Shown piece by piece: positions 1 through 8,034 of a stretch of DNA of 49,260 nt (its first letter is position 1; each line of letters opens with the position of its first letter). The DNA lies in assembly GCA_020444205.1 (NCBI GenBank), contig JAHLLJ010000014.1, positions 1-49,260 on the forward strand. The letters run 5' to 3'. This stretch comes from Deltaproteobacteria bacterium (GTDB lineage: Bacteria; Desulfobacterota; Desulfarculia; Desulfarculales; Desulfarculaceae). The notes beneath the pieces were generated by a model. It was not told the DNA's origin. It saw only the letters and a list, made by a program, of their open reading frames with translations, and ran no database searches. The position numbers and the translations under genes were made by a program.

Positions 1-262
1 TCTCCAGCATGCCCCGGGCGATGTCCGGGTTGGAGGCGTAGTGGATCACCCGCTCGTGCCCGGCCATGGACTCGGTGACCTTCTCCAGGTCGGAAAGCTC
101 ACCCTCAATGAAGTTGAAGTTGGGGTGCTCAAGGTGGTCTTTCAGGAAATCCAGGGAGCCGGAAGAAAGGTTGTCGTACACGGTGAGGGGGCCCTCATCG
201 ATGATGGCGGCCACCATATGGCTGCCGATGAAACCGGCCCCGCCGGTGATGAAGGTGCGCAT
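1..262 (-). CDS. NAD-dependent epimerase/dehydratase (N-terminal part, cut by window edge)
   Basis: The first 87 residues are present, beginning at an ATG whose complement ends at 262; the rest lies left of base 1. Residues 1-30 form the Rossmann dinucleotide fold of extended short-chain dehydrogenases, with GGAGFIG at about 7-13, followed by VYDNLSSG, the usual spot where UDP-sugar epimerases contact the nucleotide ribose. The catalytic YxxxK is not in the window. It is downstream of the UPF0104 gene by 4 bases, so the two are probably co-transcribed. Likely role, by family, is making a nucleotide sugar (UDP-glucose 4-epimerase-like) for the neighbouring glycosyltransferases; the exact sugar cannot be told from this fragment. 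Confidence 0.85.
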   Translation of the reverse strand, partial: MRTFITGGAGFIGSHMVAAIIDEGPLTVYDNLSSGSLDFLKDHLEHPNFNFIEGELSDLEKVTESMAGHERVIHYASNPDIARGMLE

Positions 263-266
263 GAAT

Positions 267-1259
267 TTACTCCGCTGAAGGGGATGCCGTCTGGTCCGCG
301 CCGATCTGGCTGCGCAGCCCGCTGAGGGTGGCGCCGTAGGCATGCATGTAAACCAGGCCCAGGGGCACGGTCAAGTACATCATAGCATTGATGAAAACAC
401 TGTAAATCAGGGCGCTGGAGCTGTCCACGCCGAAGTATCCTAGGCCCAGCACGCAGAAGTATTGCAAGGGTCCGATGTTGCCCACCGTGGAGGGAATGGT
501 CATGCCCACGAAGATGAAGCACAGTACAAAGAGCACCTGGGGGTAAGTGACCTGCATATCAAAGGCATAGGCCAGCAGCCAGTAGGAGGCACCTTCGATG
601 AGGTACACCGCCCAGCCCAGGGCGATGATGGCCGCCAAACGGGCCGGGCTCTTTACCACGGCCAGGCCTTGAACAAAGGTGGTCAGCCAACCCTGGGCCC
701 GCTCGCGCAGGCCCTCCCAGGGCAAGCGGGCGGCCAGCTTGAGCAGCCAGCCGGGCCGTTGCTGCAAAAAGAACAGACCGCCCATGAGCCCCAGGCAGAT
801 GGCCAGGCCCACCAGGGCCAGTTGGTACAGCTCGCCCCGGCCGGTGGCCCACACCACCGCGCACAGCAAAATCAGCAGGGAGAGCACCTCCAGCACCCGC
901 TCCAGCACGATGGTGCTGAGCACCGAGGTGGCGGGCACCTGCTCCCTACGGCCGCAGATAAAGGCCCGGACCAACTCGCCCAGGCGGGCGGGCAAAAGGG
1001 AGTTGGCAGCGCAGCCCACCAGGATGTAACCCAGGCAGCCGCCCAGGCTCACCGGCTTGATGCGCCCCAGGATGATGCGCCATTTCTGGGCGCGGGGGAT
1101 GAATCCGGCCAGGTAGACCAGCACTACCGGGACCAGCAGGGGCCAATAGACCTGGGTGAGGGCCTGCCACAGCTTGGCTGGCTCCACCTTGCGCAAGACG
1201 AGATAGAGGAACAGGGCGGTAATGGCTAGGAGTATCAGCCGCTTGGCAAGGCTTTTCAT
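267..1259 (-). CDS. UPF0104 / lysylphosphatidylglycerol-synthase TM-region membrane protein
   Basis: A 330-residue polytopic membrane protein with hydrophobic segments throughout and the family signature around residues 70-100 (RAQKWRIIL, then NSLLPARLGELVRAF). I chose the ATG at 1259 rather than the upstream ATG at 1283 because the protein then begins MKSLAKRL with the first membrane helix directly behind, as in the homologue at 4456-5457. The family includes the flippase portion of MprF and the TM half of archaeal AglD. It lacks the cytosolic lysyl-transfer domain of MprF, so it is not an LPG synthase. A GT2 gene diverges 168 bases away. Likely role is handling a lipid-linked sugar or phospholipid; substrate unknown. 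Confidence 0.8.
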   Translation of the reverse strand: MKSLAKRLILLAITALFLYLVLRKVEPAKLWQALTQVYWPLLVPVVLVYLAGFIPRAQKWRIILGRIKPVSLGGCLGYILVGCAANSLLPARLGELVRAFICGRREQVPATSVLSTIVLERVLEVLSLLILLCAVVWATGRGELYQLALVGLAICLGLMGGLFFLQQRPGWLLKLAARLPWEGLRERAQGWLTTFVQGLAVVKSPARLAAIIALGWAVYLIEGASYWLLAYAFDMQVTYPQVLFVLCFIFVGMTIPSTVGNIGPLQYFCVLGLGYFGVDSSSALIYSVFINAMMYLTVPLGLVYMHAYGATLSGLRSQIGADQTASPSAE

Positions 1260-1335
1260 GGCAATCCCGGCCGGAGGGGCCATGGGCGTGGGTTACGGTT
1301 GCAGGGGCGGTTCGCCCCGGTACGATGGTGTGGTC

Positions 1336-1364
1336 AACCTATCAGAGGGCCGGGACTTTGGCAA
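1336..1364 (-). promoter_or_regulatory. Sigma70-type promoter for the UPF0104-epimerase pair
   Basis: Read on the minus strand: -35 TTGCCA (complement of 1359-1364), exactly 17 bases, then -10 TAGGTT (complement of 1336-1341). Transcription would start near 1329, leaving a leader of about 70 bases before the ATG at 1259. The same TTGCCA-N17 arrangement recurs before bioB and the GlpD-like gene. Placement by eye only. Confidence 0.5.
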
Positions 1365-1427
1365 CCACGGCCGGTGGCGCGGTCCGCCCGGATATGCTAA
1401 GTCTAGCCACTTGAAAGGACGGACTTA

Positions 1428-2105
1428 ATGAGCTCAAGCGACCCCCAGATCACCGTGGCCATGATCTCCATGAACGAAGAAGGAGCCGTGGGTAAAGTGA
1501 TCGCCGACATCCAGGCGGCCGCGCCCCAGGCCCATATCCTTTTGGTGGACTCCTCCAAAGACCGCACCCCGGAGATCGCCACCGCCGCCGGAGCCGAAGT
1601 GATCCGTCAGTTCCCGCCCAAGGGTTACGGGCCGGCCATGATGCGGGCCCTCACCTCGGCCCGGGGCCAGGTGGTGGTCACTTTGGACTGCGACGACACC
1701 TACCCCACCGGCAAGATCATGGAGATGGCCGATTACGTGCTCTCCGGCCAGGCCGATGTGGTGGACGCCTCGCGTTTGAAGAAAAAGCCTGCCACCATGC
1801 CTTGGATCAACTTTCTGGCCAACTGGGGGTTCGCCTGGTTGGCCAGTATCCTGTTTCAGCGGCGCATCACCGACCTGCACTCGGGCATGCGCGCCTACCG
1901 CACCAGCCTGTTCAATGAAATGAGCTTTGAGGCCAACGGCTCGGCCCTGCCGGTGGAACTGCTGCTCAAACCCATGGCCCACGGCAAGAAGCTCAAGGTG
2001 ATCTTCATCCCCTACGACGAGCGCACCGGGGAGAGCACCTTGGACCCCTTGAAAAGCGCCTGGTGGACCCTCAAGCGAATTCTGAAAGTACGCTTCGGCG
2101 GCTAA
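1428..2105 (+). CDS. Family 2 glycosyltransferase, Dpm-like, no membrane anchor
   Basis: A 225-residue GT-A fold enzyme. It has the N-terminal nucleotide-binding strand (AMISMNEEG, about 11-19), the VDSSKDRT turn at 40-47 and a metal-binding DCDD at 87-90 followed by TYPTG. This is the pattern of dolichyl/polyprenyl-phosphate sugar synthases, which move a sugar from a nucleotide donor to polyprenyl phosphate on the cytoplasmic face. The length is short because it lacks C-terminal membrane helices. A purine-rich ribosome site (aaggacgg) lies about 6-13 bases before the ATG. It diverges from a UPF0104 gene; in archaeal AglD the GT2 and UPF0104 parts are fused, so the two may work together. Its stop overlaps the stop of the convergent GT-C gene by 4 bases. 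Confidence 0.85.
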   Translation: MSSSDPQITVAMISMNEEGAVGKVIADIQAAAPQAHILLVDSSKDRTPEIATAAGAEVIRQFPPKGYGPAMMRALTSARGQVVVTLDCDDTYPTGKIMEMADYVLSGQADVVDASRLKKKPATMPWINFLANWGFAWLASILFQRRITDLHSGMRAYRTSLFNEMSFEANGSALPVELLLKPMAHGKKLKVIFIPYDERTGESTLDPLKSAWWTLKRILKVRFGG

Positions 2106-4459
2106 TTGCCCTGGCCACGGTCAATCGCCAAGGGCATAAGCCCGGCCCAGTAAAGGGGCCGGGCCAGAGGCCCCGGCTCGGCTTTGAACAGCACCCAGCC
2201 CTTTAGGGGCTGGGCGTGGTGCTTATAGCCCGCCCGGCTCAGGGCATGGGCCGTGGCCACGGCCATCTCGGCCTGAACGGCGATGCTAAAGGCCTGCTCA
2301 GTGGGCATCAGCTCCATGGCGTAGAGATAGGGCGGCAACCAAACTGGCTTGTGCCGGGCGGCCGGGCCTATGCGCATGGCGGGCGGCAGCCAGGCCCGTA
2401 ACGCCGGGGGAGCCCACACGCCACCCAAGCCCCGCCAGGCCCTGGCCAATTGCTGAGCGACGCTCACCGGTGGAACCGGTGCCGCCCCTTGGTCCAGCCT
2501 GCCCACCATCAACTCGTTGATAGCCCAATCACCATTGGCCTTGCCGCTTTGCTGCAAGCGCAGATAGCGCAAGGTGGTGGGGGTAAAGCGAATCTCCTGC
2601 CAAGGAGCCCGTCGGCTGAGGGCCAGACGCCCGCCGCTCCAGTGGAAAGGCAGATAGGGCTGGGCCCTGGCCAGCTCTTGCCAGTTCTGGCCGTCAGTGC
2701 TGCCCAGCACCTTGAGTTCCTTGGGCAAGAGCTGGGCCTTGCCCGGGAAGATGAGCACCTGGCACACGCCCCCCACCTCGCCGCCCAAATCCAGGGTGGG
2801 GCCGCTGCCCGGCGCTTGGGGCCAGGTCAGGCGGGTGGCGGCGTCGCGGTCCCACAGGGCCGCTCCCTCGCCTTTGGTAAGGCTCCAGGCCCTGGTGTCC
2901 ACCGCCACCACCTGGGGCGCAGCCGGGGCGAAGTCGTAGAAAATATGCCAGCGGGGCGGCACGGTCTTTTCCCGGTACTTGGCCCCCACCGTGGCCAGGC
3001 TCTGTCGGGTGACCTTGGCGTTGGAGTCGCCCAGCATCACCACTGCGTAGCGGGGCGCCCGTAGCAGGGCTTGCTTGTAAGGCGGGTGGCGCTCATGGTC
3101 AAAAGGCAGCAGGATTACTTCCTCGTTGGCCAGGAAGGTGCCTTTCATGCCCGACCAATAATCATTTACATAGGCGTAGCGGATACCCAGGTCCTTGAGG
3201 GCCTGGGTCAGGGAGTCCTGCTCCGGTCCCATGGCATTGGCCGTAGCCCGTTGCCCGGGGTGGTTCAAAGGCGAAAAGGCGATGGTGCCCCATATGCTGC
3301 CCACGGCCACCAGGGCCAAAAACAGCCAGCCCAGCCCGGCCCACACCCCGCCCCGGCGGCGCAGCGAGTCCCAGGCCAGGGCGGCCATCAGGGGCCAGAT
3401 TATGTACAGCACCAGCAAATAGCGGAAGGAGCCAGAGTCCGCCCCGCCCACCGCGCAGAACACGTAGGCCACGCAGACCAGGGTGAGCAGGAGCACCTCG
3501 CCGCCCCTGGGCTCGCCCTTGCGGCTTAGGCGTTTTAGCAGGTCGCCGCCCCAGCGCCACAGAGCCCAGGCCAGGCTGAGCCCGGCGGCCAGGGCCAGGG
3601 CCGGTCCCAGGCCGGGAAACAGCCAGCCTTTTTTAAACCAGGTGGCCCCCACCACGGCGGGAAGGCCGTGGCGCAGCAGGAAGCGCAGGTTGGCCGGGAT
3701 GCCCGAGTTGGGCCGGGGTATCTCCATGTAGTGCAGGGTGCCGCCCGAGGTGATCCAGTTGTGGTAGAGCAGCGGCGCGGCTCCCACCAGGGCGGCCAGG
3801 CCCATTAGCCAGAAGCGCGGGGTCAGGACCAGGCGCGGGGCGCTGTAGATCAAAAGAAACAGGGTGGGCGGCAGAAAGTACACGAACAGGGGGTTGGTCC
3901 ATAAACCCACTCCGGCGGTGAGGCCCCAGGCCAGCATGGCCCAAACCTGGCCGGGAGCGGTGGGTCCGGCCCTGATGAGGCGCACCGTGAGCCACAGCAA
4001 CAGGGCGCCCAGGGGCAGCATCTCCACGTGCAGGCCCCGGGCCACCACCGAGTAGGCCACCAGCATGTAAGGCCCCAGGGCGGCCAAAAAAGCAGCCGCC
4101 AGCCCGGCGCGGCGCCCGATTACCTCCTTGCCCAACAAATAGAGCAGGGGCAGGTAGGTTAAGGAGACGAGTACCGCGGCGAAGTTCAGGGCTCTGGGTC
4201 CGGAGCCGGTGATGGCGAAGACCCCGGCGGCGATCAGGGGCTCCAGGCTGCCGCCGTAATGGTTGCCCCAGTACAGGGGATAAAATTCTCCGTTCAGGGC
4301 ATGGCGGGCCATGAGCCCCACCACCGCGATATCGCTGTCCAGATAAGGCCAAGCCAGATAGATGCCGCGCACCAGGGCCCCCAGCAGTACGATGCCCAGG
4401 AGCCAGCGAACCGTCTGCCGGGTGCCCGGGCCGTCTCCCACATCCCGGCGCGGGCTCAC
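2102..4459 (-). CDS. GT-C (GT39/PMT-like) membrane glycosyltransferase with C-terminal discoidin-like domain
   Basis: The start is the GTG at 4459, which forms a GTGA overlap with the stop of the upstream UPF0104 gene; the protein is 785 residues. About ten hydrophobic helices fill residues 15-420, and the first external loop carries acidic DSD at 41-43, where GT-C enzymes keep the catalytic acid. Residues about 515-655 form a beta-rich domain with F5/8 type C (discoidin) features: WDRDAATRLTW, DLGG, STDGQNW and RYLRLQQ. A helical tail of about 130 residues follows. By family it should transfer a sugar from a polyprenyl-phosphate donor outside the membrane, and the discoidin part may bind glycan or the acceptor. 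The paralogue at 8253-10523 has the same architecture. Acceptor and sugar are unknown. Confidence 0.8.
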   Translation of the reverse strand: MSPRRDVGDGPGTRQTVRWLLGIVLLGALVRGIYLAWPYLDSDIAVVGLMARHALNGEFYPLYWGNHYGGSLEPLIAAGVFAITGSGPRALNFAAVLVSLTYLPLLYLLGKEVIGRRAGLAAAFLAALGPYMLVAYSVVARGLHVEMLPLGALLLWLTVRLIRAGPTAPGQVWAMLAWGLTAGVGLWTNPLFVYFLPPTLFLLIYSAPRLVLTPRFWLMGLAALVGAAPLLYHNWITSGGTLHYMEIPRPNSGIPANLRFLLRHGLPAVVGATWFKKGWLFPGLGPALALAAGLSLAWALWRWGGDLLKRLSRKGEPRGGEVLLLTLVCVAYVFCAVGGADSGSFRYLLVLYIIWPLMAALAWDSLRRRGGVWAGLGWLFLALVAVGSIWGTIAFSPLNHPGQRATANAMGPEQDSLTQALKDLGIRYAYVNDYWSGMKGTFLANEEVILLPFDHERHPPYKQALLRAPRYAVVMLGDSNAKVTRQSLATVGAKYREKTVPPRWHIFYDFAPAAPQVVAVDTRAWSLTKGEGAALWDRDAATRLTWPQAPGSGPTLDLGGEVGGVCQVLIFPGKAQLLPKELKVLGSTDGQNWQELARAQPYLPFHWSGGRLALSRRAPWQEIRFTPTTLRYLRLQQSGKANGDWAINELMVGRLDQGAAPVPPVSVAQQLARAWRGLGGVWAPPALRAWLPPAMRIGPAARHKPVWLPPYLYAMELMPTEQAFSIAVQAEMAVATAHALSRAGYKHHAQPLKGWVLFKAEPGPLARPLYWAGLMPLAIDRGQGN

Positions 4460-5457
4460 TTCTTGCCTCCATCCCCGCGCAAGGAGCCCAGGCTCAGGCC
4501 CCGGCGCAACATCTCGATCAGCCCGGCCAGGGTCACAGGGAAGTACACCGCCGCCCAGTAGACCAAGCCAAAGGCGGCGGCCCGGTCCTGCTCGGCCCCG
4601 GCCAGCATCAGGGTCCACATCATCGCAACCTGGGAGGTGCCAATGTAACCCGGGCCGGAAGGGACCGCCGCGGCCAGGGTGCCCCCCACCAAGGCCATGG
4701 CCGCCATAAGCAAATTATGGGGCAGGCCCACCGCGGGCAGGAACAGGTAGGCGGCGGCCACGTTGAGCAACCACAGGGACACCGATTGGGCAATCAATAA
4801 TGGTAGGTGGCGCCCCTGACCCAGAAGCCCCAGGCCTTGGGTGAAGTCGTCCAAGATGGAGGCGGTTTTTTGACCGAGGCGGTGGTTGAGGCGGCCGGCC
4901 AGGCGGGCCAGGCGGCCGCTGGTGGCTGCGGGCCAACGCCACAGGGTGATCAGTAGACCCAAAATACCCACATAGGCCGCCAGCAGGAAAAAACCTACGC
5001 CCCTAAGGTAGGTTACGTTAAAAACTCCGGCCTGGGCCGCGGGGTCGGTGAAAAAAAGAGCCGAGAAAAAAATGGCCAGAATGACCATACCGTCGAGGAT
5101 GCGCTCCACCACCAGGGTGGCCAGGGCCCCGGAAACCGGTACCGCGCGCAGGCGGTTGATGGTGTAGGCCCTTATGATTTCCCCCAGGCGGGCGGGCAGG
5201 ACGTTGTTGGCCATGAAGCCGATTAGGTTGGCCGAATACAGCGGTCCCAGCGGGCAATGCTTGAGGGGCCGCAGCAAAATACGCCAGCGCTGGGAGCGCA
5301 GGAGGAACACCCAGGCCAGCATGACGCTGACCATCAGAAAATACCAGGGACTGAGTTGGGCCAGGAGGCTCCACAGACGCGGCAAGTCCACCTGGCCCAG
5401 CAGCCAGACCAGACACCCGGCGCTGATGGCCAGGCCCAAGAGGATTTGCCACTTCAC
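4456..5457 (-). CDS. UPF0104 / lysylphosphatidylglycerol-synthase TM-region membrane protein
   Basis: 333 residues, with family signatures RSQRWRILL and NNVLPARLGEIIRAY, clearly paralogous to the protein at 267-1259. It starts MKWQILLGLAISAGCLVWLL, and its 5' end exists as a second, broken copy at 8035-8093. It overlaps the GT-C gene at 2102-4459 by GTGA, so the two are translationally coupled. By family it is an inner-membrane protein handling a lipid or lipid-linked sugar; it has no MprF-type catalytic domain. The duplicated 5' end implies it once directly followed the GT-C gene now ending at 8253. Confidence 0.8.
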   Translation of the reverse strand: MKWQILLGLAISAGCLVWLLGQVDLPRLWSLLAQLSPWYFLMVSVMLAWVFLLRSQRWRILLRPLKHCPLGPLYSANLIGFMANNVLPARLGEIIRAYTINRLRAVPVSGALATLVVERILDGMVILAIFFSALFFTDPAAQAGVFNVTYLRGVGFFLLAAYVGILGLLITLWRWPAATSGRLARLAGRLNHRLGQKTASILDDFTQGLGLLGQGRHLPLLIAQSVSLWLLNVAAAYLFLPAVGLPHNLLMAAMALVGGTLAAAVPSGPGYIGTSQVAMMWTLMLAGAEQDRAAAFGLVYWAAVYFPVTLAGLIEMLRRGLSLGSLRGDGGKK

Positions 5458-5570
5458 GCTTGGGGTTTCCTAATGTTCGAGTGTGAGCTCGGGTCTTTAT
5501 GACTGGGCAAGGCAATTCCACCATGGGGCGGTCATAAATCTACTTGGTGTCCCGGGCCCCGCGCCGGGCT
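5399..5570. repeat. Flank duplication, copy 1 (intact UPF0104 5' end plus upstream region)
   Basis: Positions 5399-5459 match 8035-8095 at about 55 of 61 bases by hand alignment, in the same orientation. Patchy similarity continues upstream of the gene to about 5570 (for example tgggcaaggc and cataaa are shared in order). This copy belongs to the intact gene. Together with copy 2 it brackets the UbiA-HAD island. Confidence 0.75.
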
Positions 5571-5594
5571 AAAGCCAGTGTGAGGACTCAGACC

Positions 5595-6060
5595 TCGCCA
5601 CGCATTGATCAAGCCGATTGTAGCTTTTACTTTAGCACTTAGTAAGGGGTTTTTCCCCCAAGCGACCTGTGGGGCCGGCAGTAATTGCAGAAATCTTCCC
5701 ATACGGCCAGTTTGCGGTTCAAGTCCACATCGTCTATAAGCTCATTATTTGGTAAAATTTCATCTGGTCATTTCTATGAGAGCGTTCCACCTTGCCGTTT
5801 AAACGCGGTGTCCGTGGCTTGATATATACGAGGCGCATGCCCATGTCTTCCACGTGCCGATGGAAATTGGGCTGGAACTCGTGGCCGAGATCGATGCGGA
5901 TGGTATTGAATCTAAATGGAAACCGCTCGACCACATGATCTATGAAAACTGTGGCGCTGGCCTGGGTGTTGCATTTTATAGATCTTGAGGGCCCGTATGT
6001 GGAGAACATACTCGCCCCGTGGAGCTGAATATGGCATGTTATGGTCACAGCAAGCAAAGG
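5595..6060 (-). pseudogene. IS481-type transposase fossil (integrase-core C-terminal half)
   Basis: Reading the minus strand from about 6000 gives RALKIYK in one frame, then NTQASATVFIDHVVERFPF through KPRTPRLNGKVERSHRNDQ in the next frame, then ELIDDVDLNRKLAVWEDF and HRSLGGKTPY in a third. In order these are the well-known DDE integrase-core segments of IS481-family transposases. Two frameshifts (near 5960 and near 5735) are needed, and after GKTPY the frame meets TAA codons where the family usually has Glu. The usual TDNG of the core reads IDLG, so one catalytic-region residue is altered. The N-terminal helix-turn-helix part was not found. It is inactive. Confidence 0.75.
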
Positions 6061-6144
6061 GAGACCATGGCTCAAGAGAAGTAATTTCTCGAAGACACAG
6101 CGGTGGTTCATACCTTCGGCATAAAGGTAGTCTTAATTAAGAAT

Positions 6145-7101
6145 ATGAGCATTCACAAGCCTTCTCCCAAAGATTATTTGGCAATTTGCCGTTTAGATCA
6201 TGTCACAAAGCACGTTTTCATTATACCCGGGATATGTCTGGCCTATATCCTTCGTTATCACTATGTGCATATCCATTGGACCAACATACTGTTGGGATGC
6301 ATAGTTGCTTTGTCTATCGCTTCGGCCAACTATGCCATAAACGAATGGCTTGACCGAAATTTCGATAAGTTCCATCCTGGAAAATCAGGGCGTACAGCAG
6401 TCCAGTTTAATCTTGATCCTCGTATTGTTTGGCTGATGTGGGGGGGGCTGATTTTGCTTGGGCTGGGCGCCGCCTGGTCTGCAGGAAAAGTTATGTTTAT
6501 TGCCGGGGCTCTATTTGTCCTCCAAGGCATATTCTATAATGTTCCACCGTTACGCAGCAAAGACCGTGCCTATCTTGATGTTGTTTCGGAATCAATTAAT
6601 AATCCCATACGATTGACAATTGGCTGGGCAATGATTGACGCAACCACCCTGCCACCCGCCTCGATTATTTTAGCCTACTGGCTTGGGGGAGCCTTCCTAA
6701 TGGCTGCCAAACGATTGTCTGAATATAGGGAGACGAACGCAGGCGGTCAGAAGGAAAAACTAGAGAAATATCGCAAAAGTTTTGTGCACTATAATGAACT
6801 TTCATTGCTTATTTCATGCGTGGCATATGCGATGATGTCCAATTTTTTTATGGCGGTTTTTTTCATAAAATATCGTGTAGAGTTTATTATTTTGCTCCCA
6901 GTAACCACCCTTCTTTTTTGTTACTACTTAGCCGTTTCTATGAAACCAGGGTCAGTCGCTCAAAAGCCAGAGTATTTATTACATGAGCGTAATTTGATTA
7001 TAATTATGTTGGCCCTATTTGTTTTGTTCATAATAGCATTATTTGTTGATATACCAATTATTGAAACTTTGGCCGTCCAAAAATACATTGTGGTGCCATA
7101 G
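6145..7101 (+). CDS. UbiA-family prenyltransferase, polyprenyl-phosphate phosphoribosyltransferase-like
   Basis: A 318-residue polytopic membrane protein of the UbiA superfamily. The first Asp-rich motif is NEWLDRNFDKFHPGK, then GRTAV where relatives usually have RP; the second region is DVVSESINNPIR, followed by AAKRLSEYRE. The HPxK pattern resembles decaprenyl-phosphate phosphoribosyltransferases (DPPR synthase) more than quinone or heme prenyltransferases. Such an enzyme joins polyprenyl phosphate to phosphoribosyl pyrophosphate, the first step toward lipid-linked ribose or arabinose. I chose the ATG at 6145; an ATG at 6103 would add 14 residues from transposon-derived sequence. No strong ribosome site precedes either. 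Base composition is clearly lower in GC than its neighbours, suggesting transfer. A HAD phosphatase follows 12 bases on. Confidence 0.75.
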   Translation: MSIHKPSPKDYLAICRLDHVTKHVFIIPGICLAYILRYHYVHIHWTNILLGCIVALSIASANYAINEWLDRNFDKFHPGKSGRTAVQFNLDPRIVWLMWGGLILLGLGAAWSAGKVMFIAGALFVLQGIFYNVPPLRSKDRAYLDVVSESINNPIRLTIGWAMIDATTLPPASIILAYWLGGAFLMAAKRLSEYRETNAGGQKEKLEKYRKSFVHYNELSLLISCVAYAMMSNFFMAVFFIKYRVEFIILLPVTTLLFCYYLAVSMKPGSVAQKPEYLLHERNLIIIMLALFVLFIIALFVDIPIIETLAVQKYIVVP

Positions 7102-7113
7102 TGGAGAGAGACA

Positions 7114-7812
7114 GTGTTCGATGCACAATCTTGGCATGACATCGAATTGGTCGTTTTTGACGTAGATGGAACTATCTACAACCAGCGGATCTTGCGCCGA
7201 AAGATGATGCTGGAGCTGCTGGCCCATTGTCTGGCTAAGCGGTCCTGCACTACAATCCGGGTCATTAGCACTCTCCGCAGCCTGCAAGAGCGTATGAGTG
7301 AGGAGATGTTGGAAGATTTTCTGCCTCACTTAATTATGCGAACCGCCGCCCGCATCGGGGTTTCTGAGGCTACCGTCAAAAGCATTAGGGAGGAATGGAT
7401 TGAGAGGCGTCCGCTTCGCCATCTCGCGGCTTGTCGCTACCCCGGAGTAGAAAAGCTATTTGACGGACTGAAGAAGCGGAAACTACGGGTCGCCATATTT
7501 TCCGACTATCCGGCTGTTGCCAAGGTTGCGGCCTTGGGTCTGACGGTTGACGACATTTCATGTGCCGAAGACAGCGGCGTTGGCATACTCAAGCCGCATC
7601 CTGAAGGACTGTTGCAATTGATAGAAAGGGCTGGGGTGCGGCCCAAGCAAACCCTTATGATCGGTGACCGCGTTGACAGAGATGGGGAGGCGGCAATAAG
7701 GGCTGGCACGCATTGTTTGATTCGCTCCAAGCGGCCTTGCGCGACCATTGCCACTTTTCGTTACTTCAACGATCCAATATTTGCAGAGTTTATTGCATCT
7801 GAACCACCCTGA
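7114..7812 (+). CDS. HAD-superfamily phosphatase partnered with UbiA
   Basis: 232 residues starting at a GTG with ggagag 6-11 bases upstream. All four HAD motifs are visible: FDVDGT at 15-20 (nucleophile D16 and acid D18), IFSDYP (motif II), LKPHPEG (motif III Lys) and IGDRVDRDG (motif IV). The long insert between motifs I and II is a helical cap. Following the UbiA gene by 12 bases, it is a candidate to remove the 5-phosphate from polyprenyl-phosphoryl-phosphoribose, a step done by a different phosphatase family in mycobacteria. That link is inference from position; the sequence alone only shows a small-molecule phosphatase. Confidence 0.8.
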   Translation: MFDAQSWHDIELVVFDVDGTIYNQRILRRKMMLELLAHCLAKRSCTTIRVISTLRSLQERMSEEMLEDFLPHLIMRTAARIGVSEATVKSIREEWIERRPLRHLAACRYPGVEKLFDGLKKRKLRVAIFSDYPAVAKVAALGLTVDDISCAEDSGVGILKPHPEGLLQLIERAGVRPKQTLMIGDRVDRDGEAAIRAGTHCLIRSKRPCATIATFRYFNDPIFAEFIASEPP

Positions 7813-7829
7813 TTTTTTGGATAATTTTT

Positions 7830-8034
7830 TGTTTTAATGATCTTGCCCAGGAACAACGGACACATGGTTGAGCAGCCATTTTATTTTCCAAGGCCAGTGG
7901 CCTGATGTTGCCGTTTACGCTGTGCCTCTGGGTTCGCTTGTAGTCCACTGGGATTTACTCGAAGACGGCTCGGCACATGTCCTTGACCTGCCTCCCTTAA
8001 TCCGGTCCAAGTTTTAAGAAAGGATTTGGGTCGT
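7830..8034 (-). pseudogene. IS3-type transposase C-terminal fossil
   Basis: The minus strand from about 7965 to 7880 reads AVFE-stop-IPVDYKRTQRHSVNGN then a P..LE..MAA pattern. This matches the C-terminal end of IS3-family OrfB (typically FEYIE.YN..RRHS..G...P..FE), with a stop codon where Tyr is expected. Only about 60 residues are recognisable. At its upstream end it is joined directly to the broken copy of the UPF0104 gene, so the join is an insertion or deletion scar. Confidence 0.6.

Larger units (their letters stand above)
5571..8034. mobile_element. AT-richer inserted island: IS481 fossil, UbiA, HAD phosphatase, IS3 fossil
   Basis: This segment differs from its surroundings by its AT-rich codon use, most obvious at 6145-7101. 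It has a decayed IS481-type transposase at its left end, a decayed IS3-type transposase at its right end, and directly repeated host sequence on both sides. Its two intact genes run on the plus strand, while the genes on either side (2.1-5.5 kb and 8.3-14.0 kb) run on the minus strand. Inference: it was inserted into a minus-strand operon, duplicating the 5' end of the UPF0104 gene. The exact ends are uncertain by tens of bases. Confidence 0.55.
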
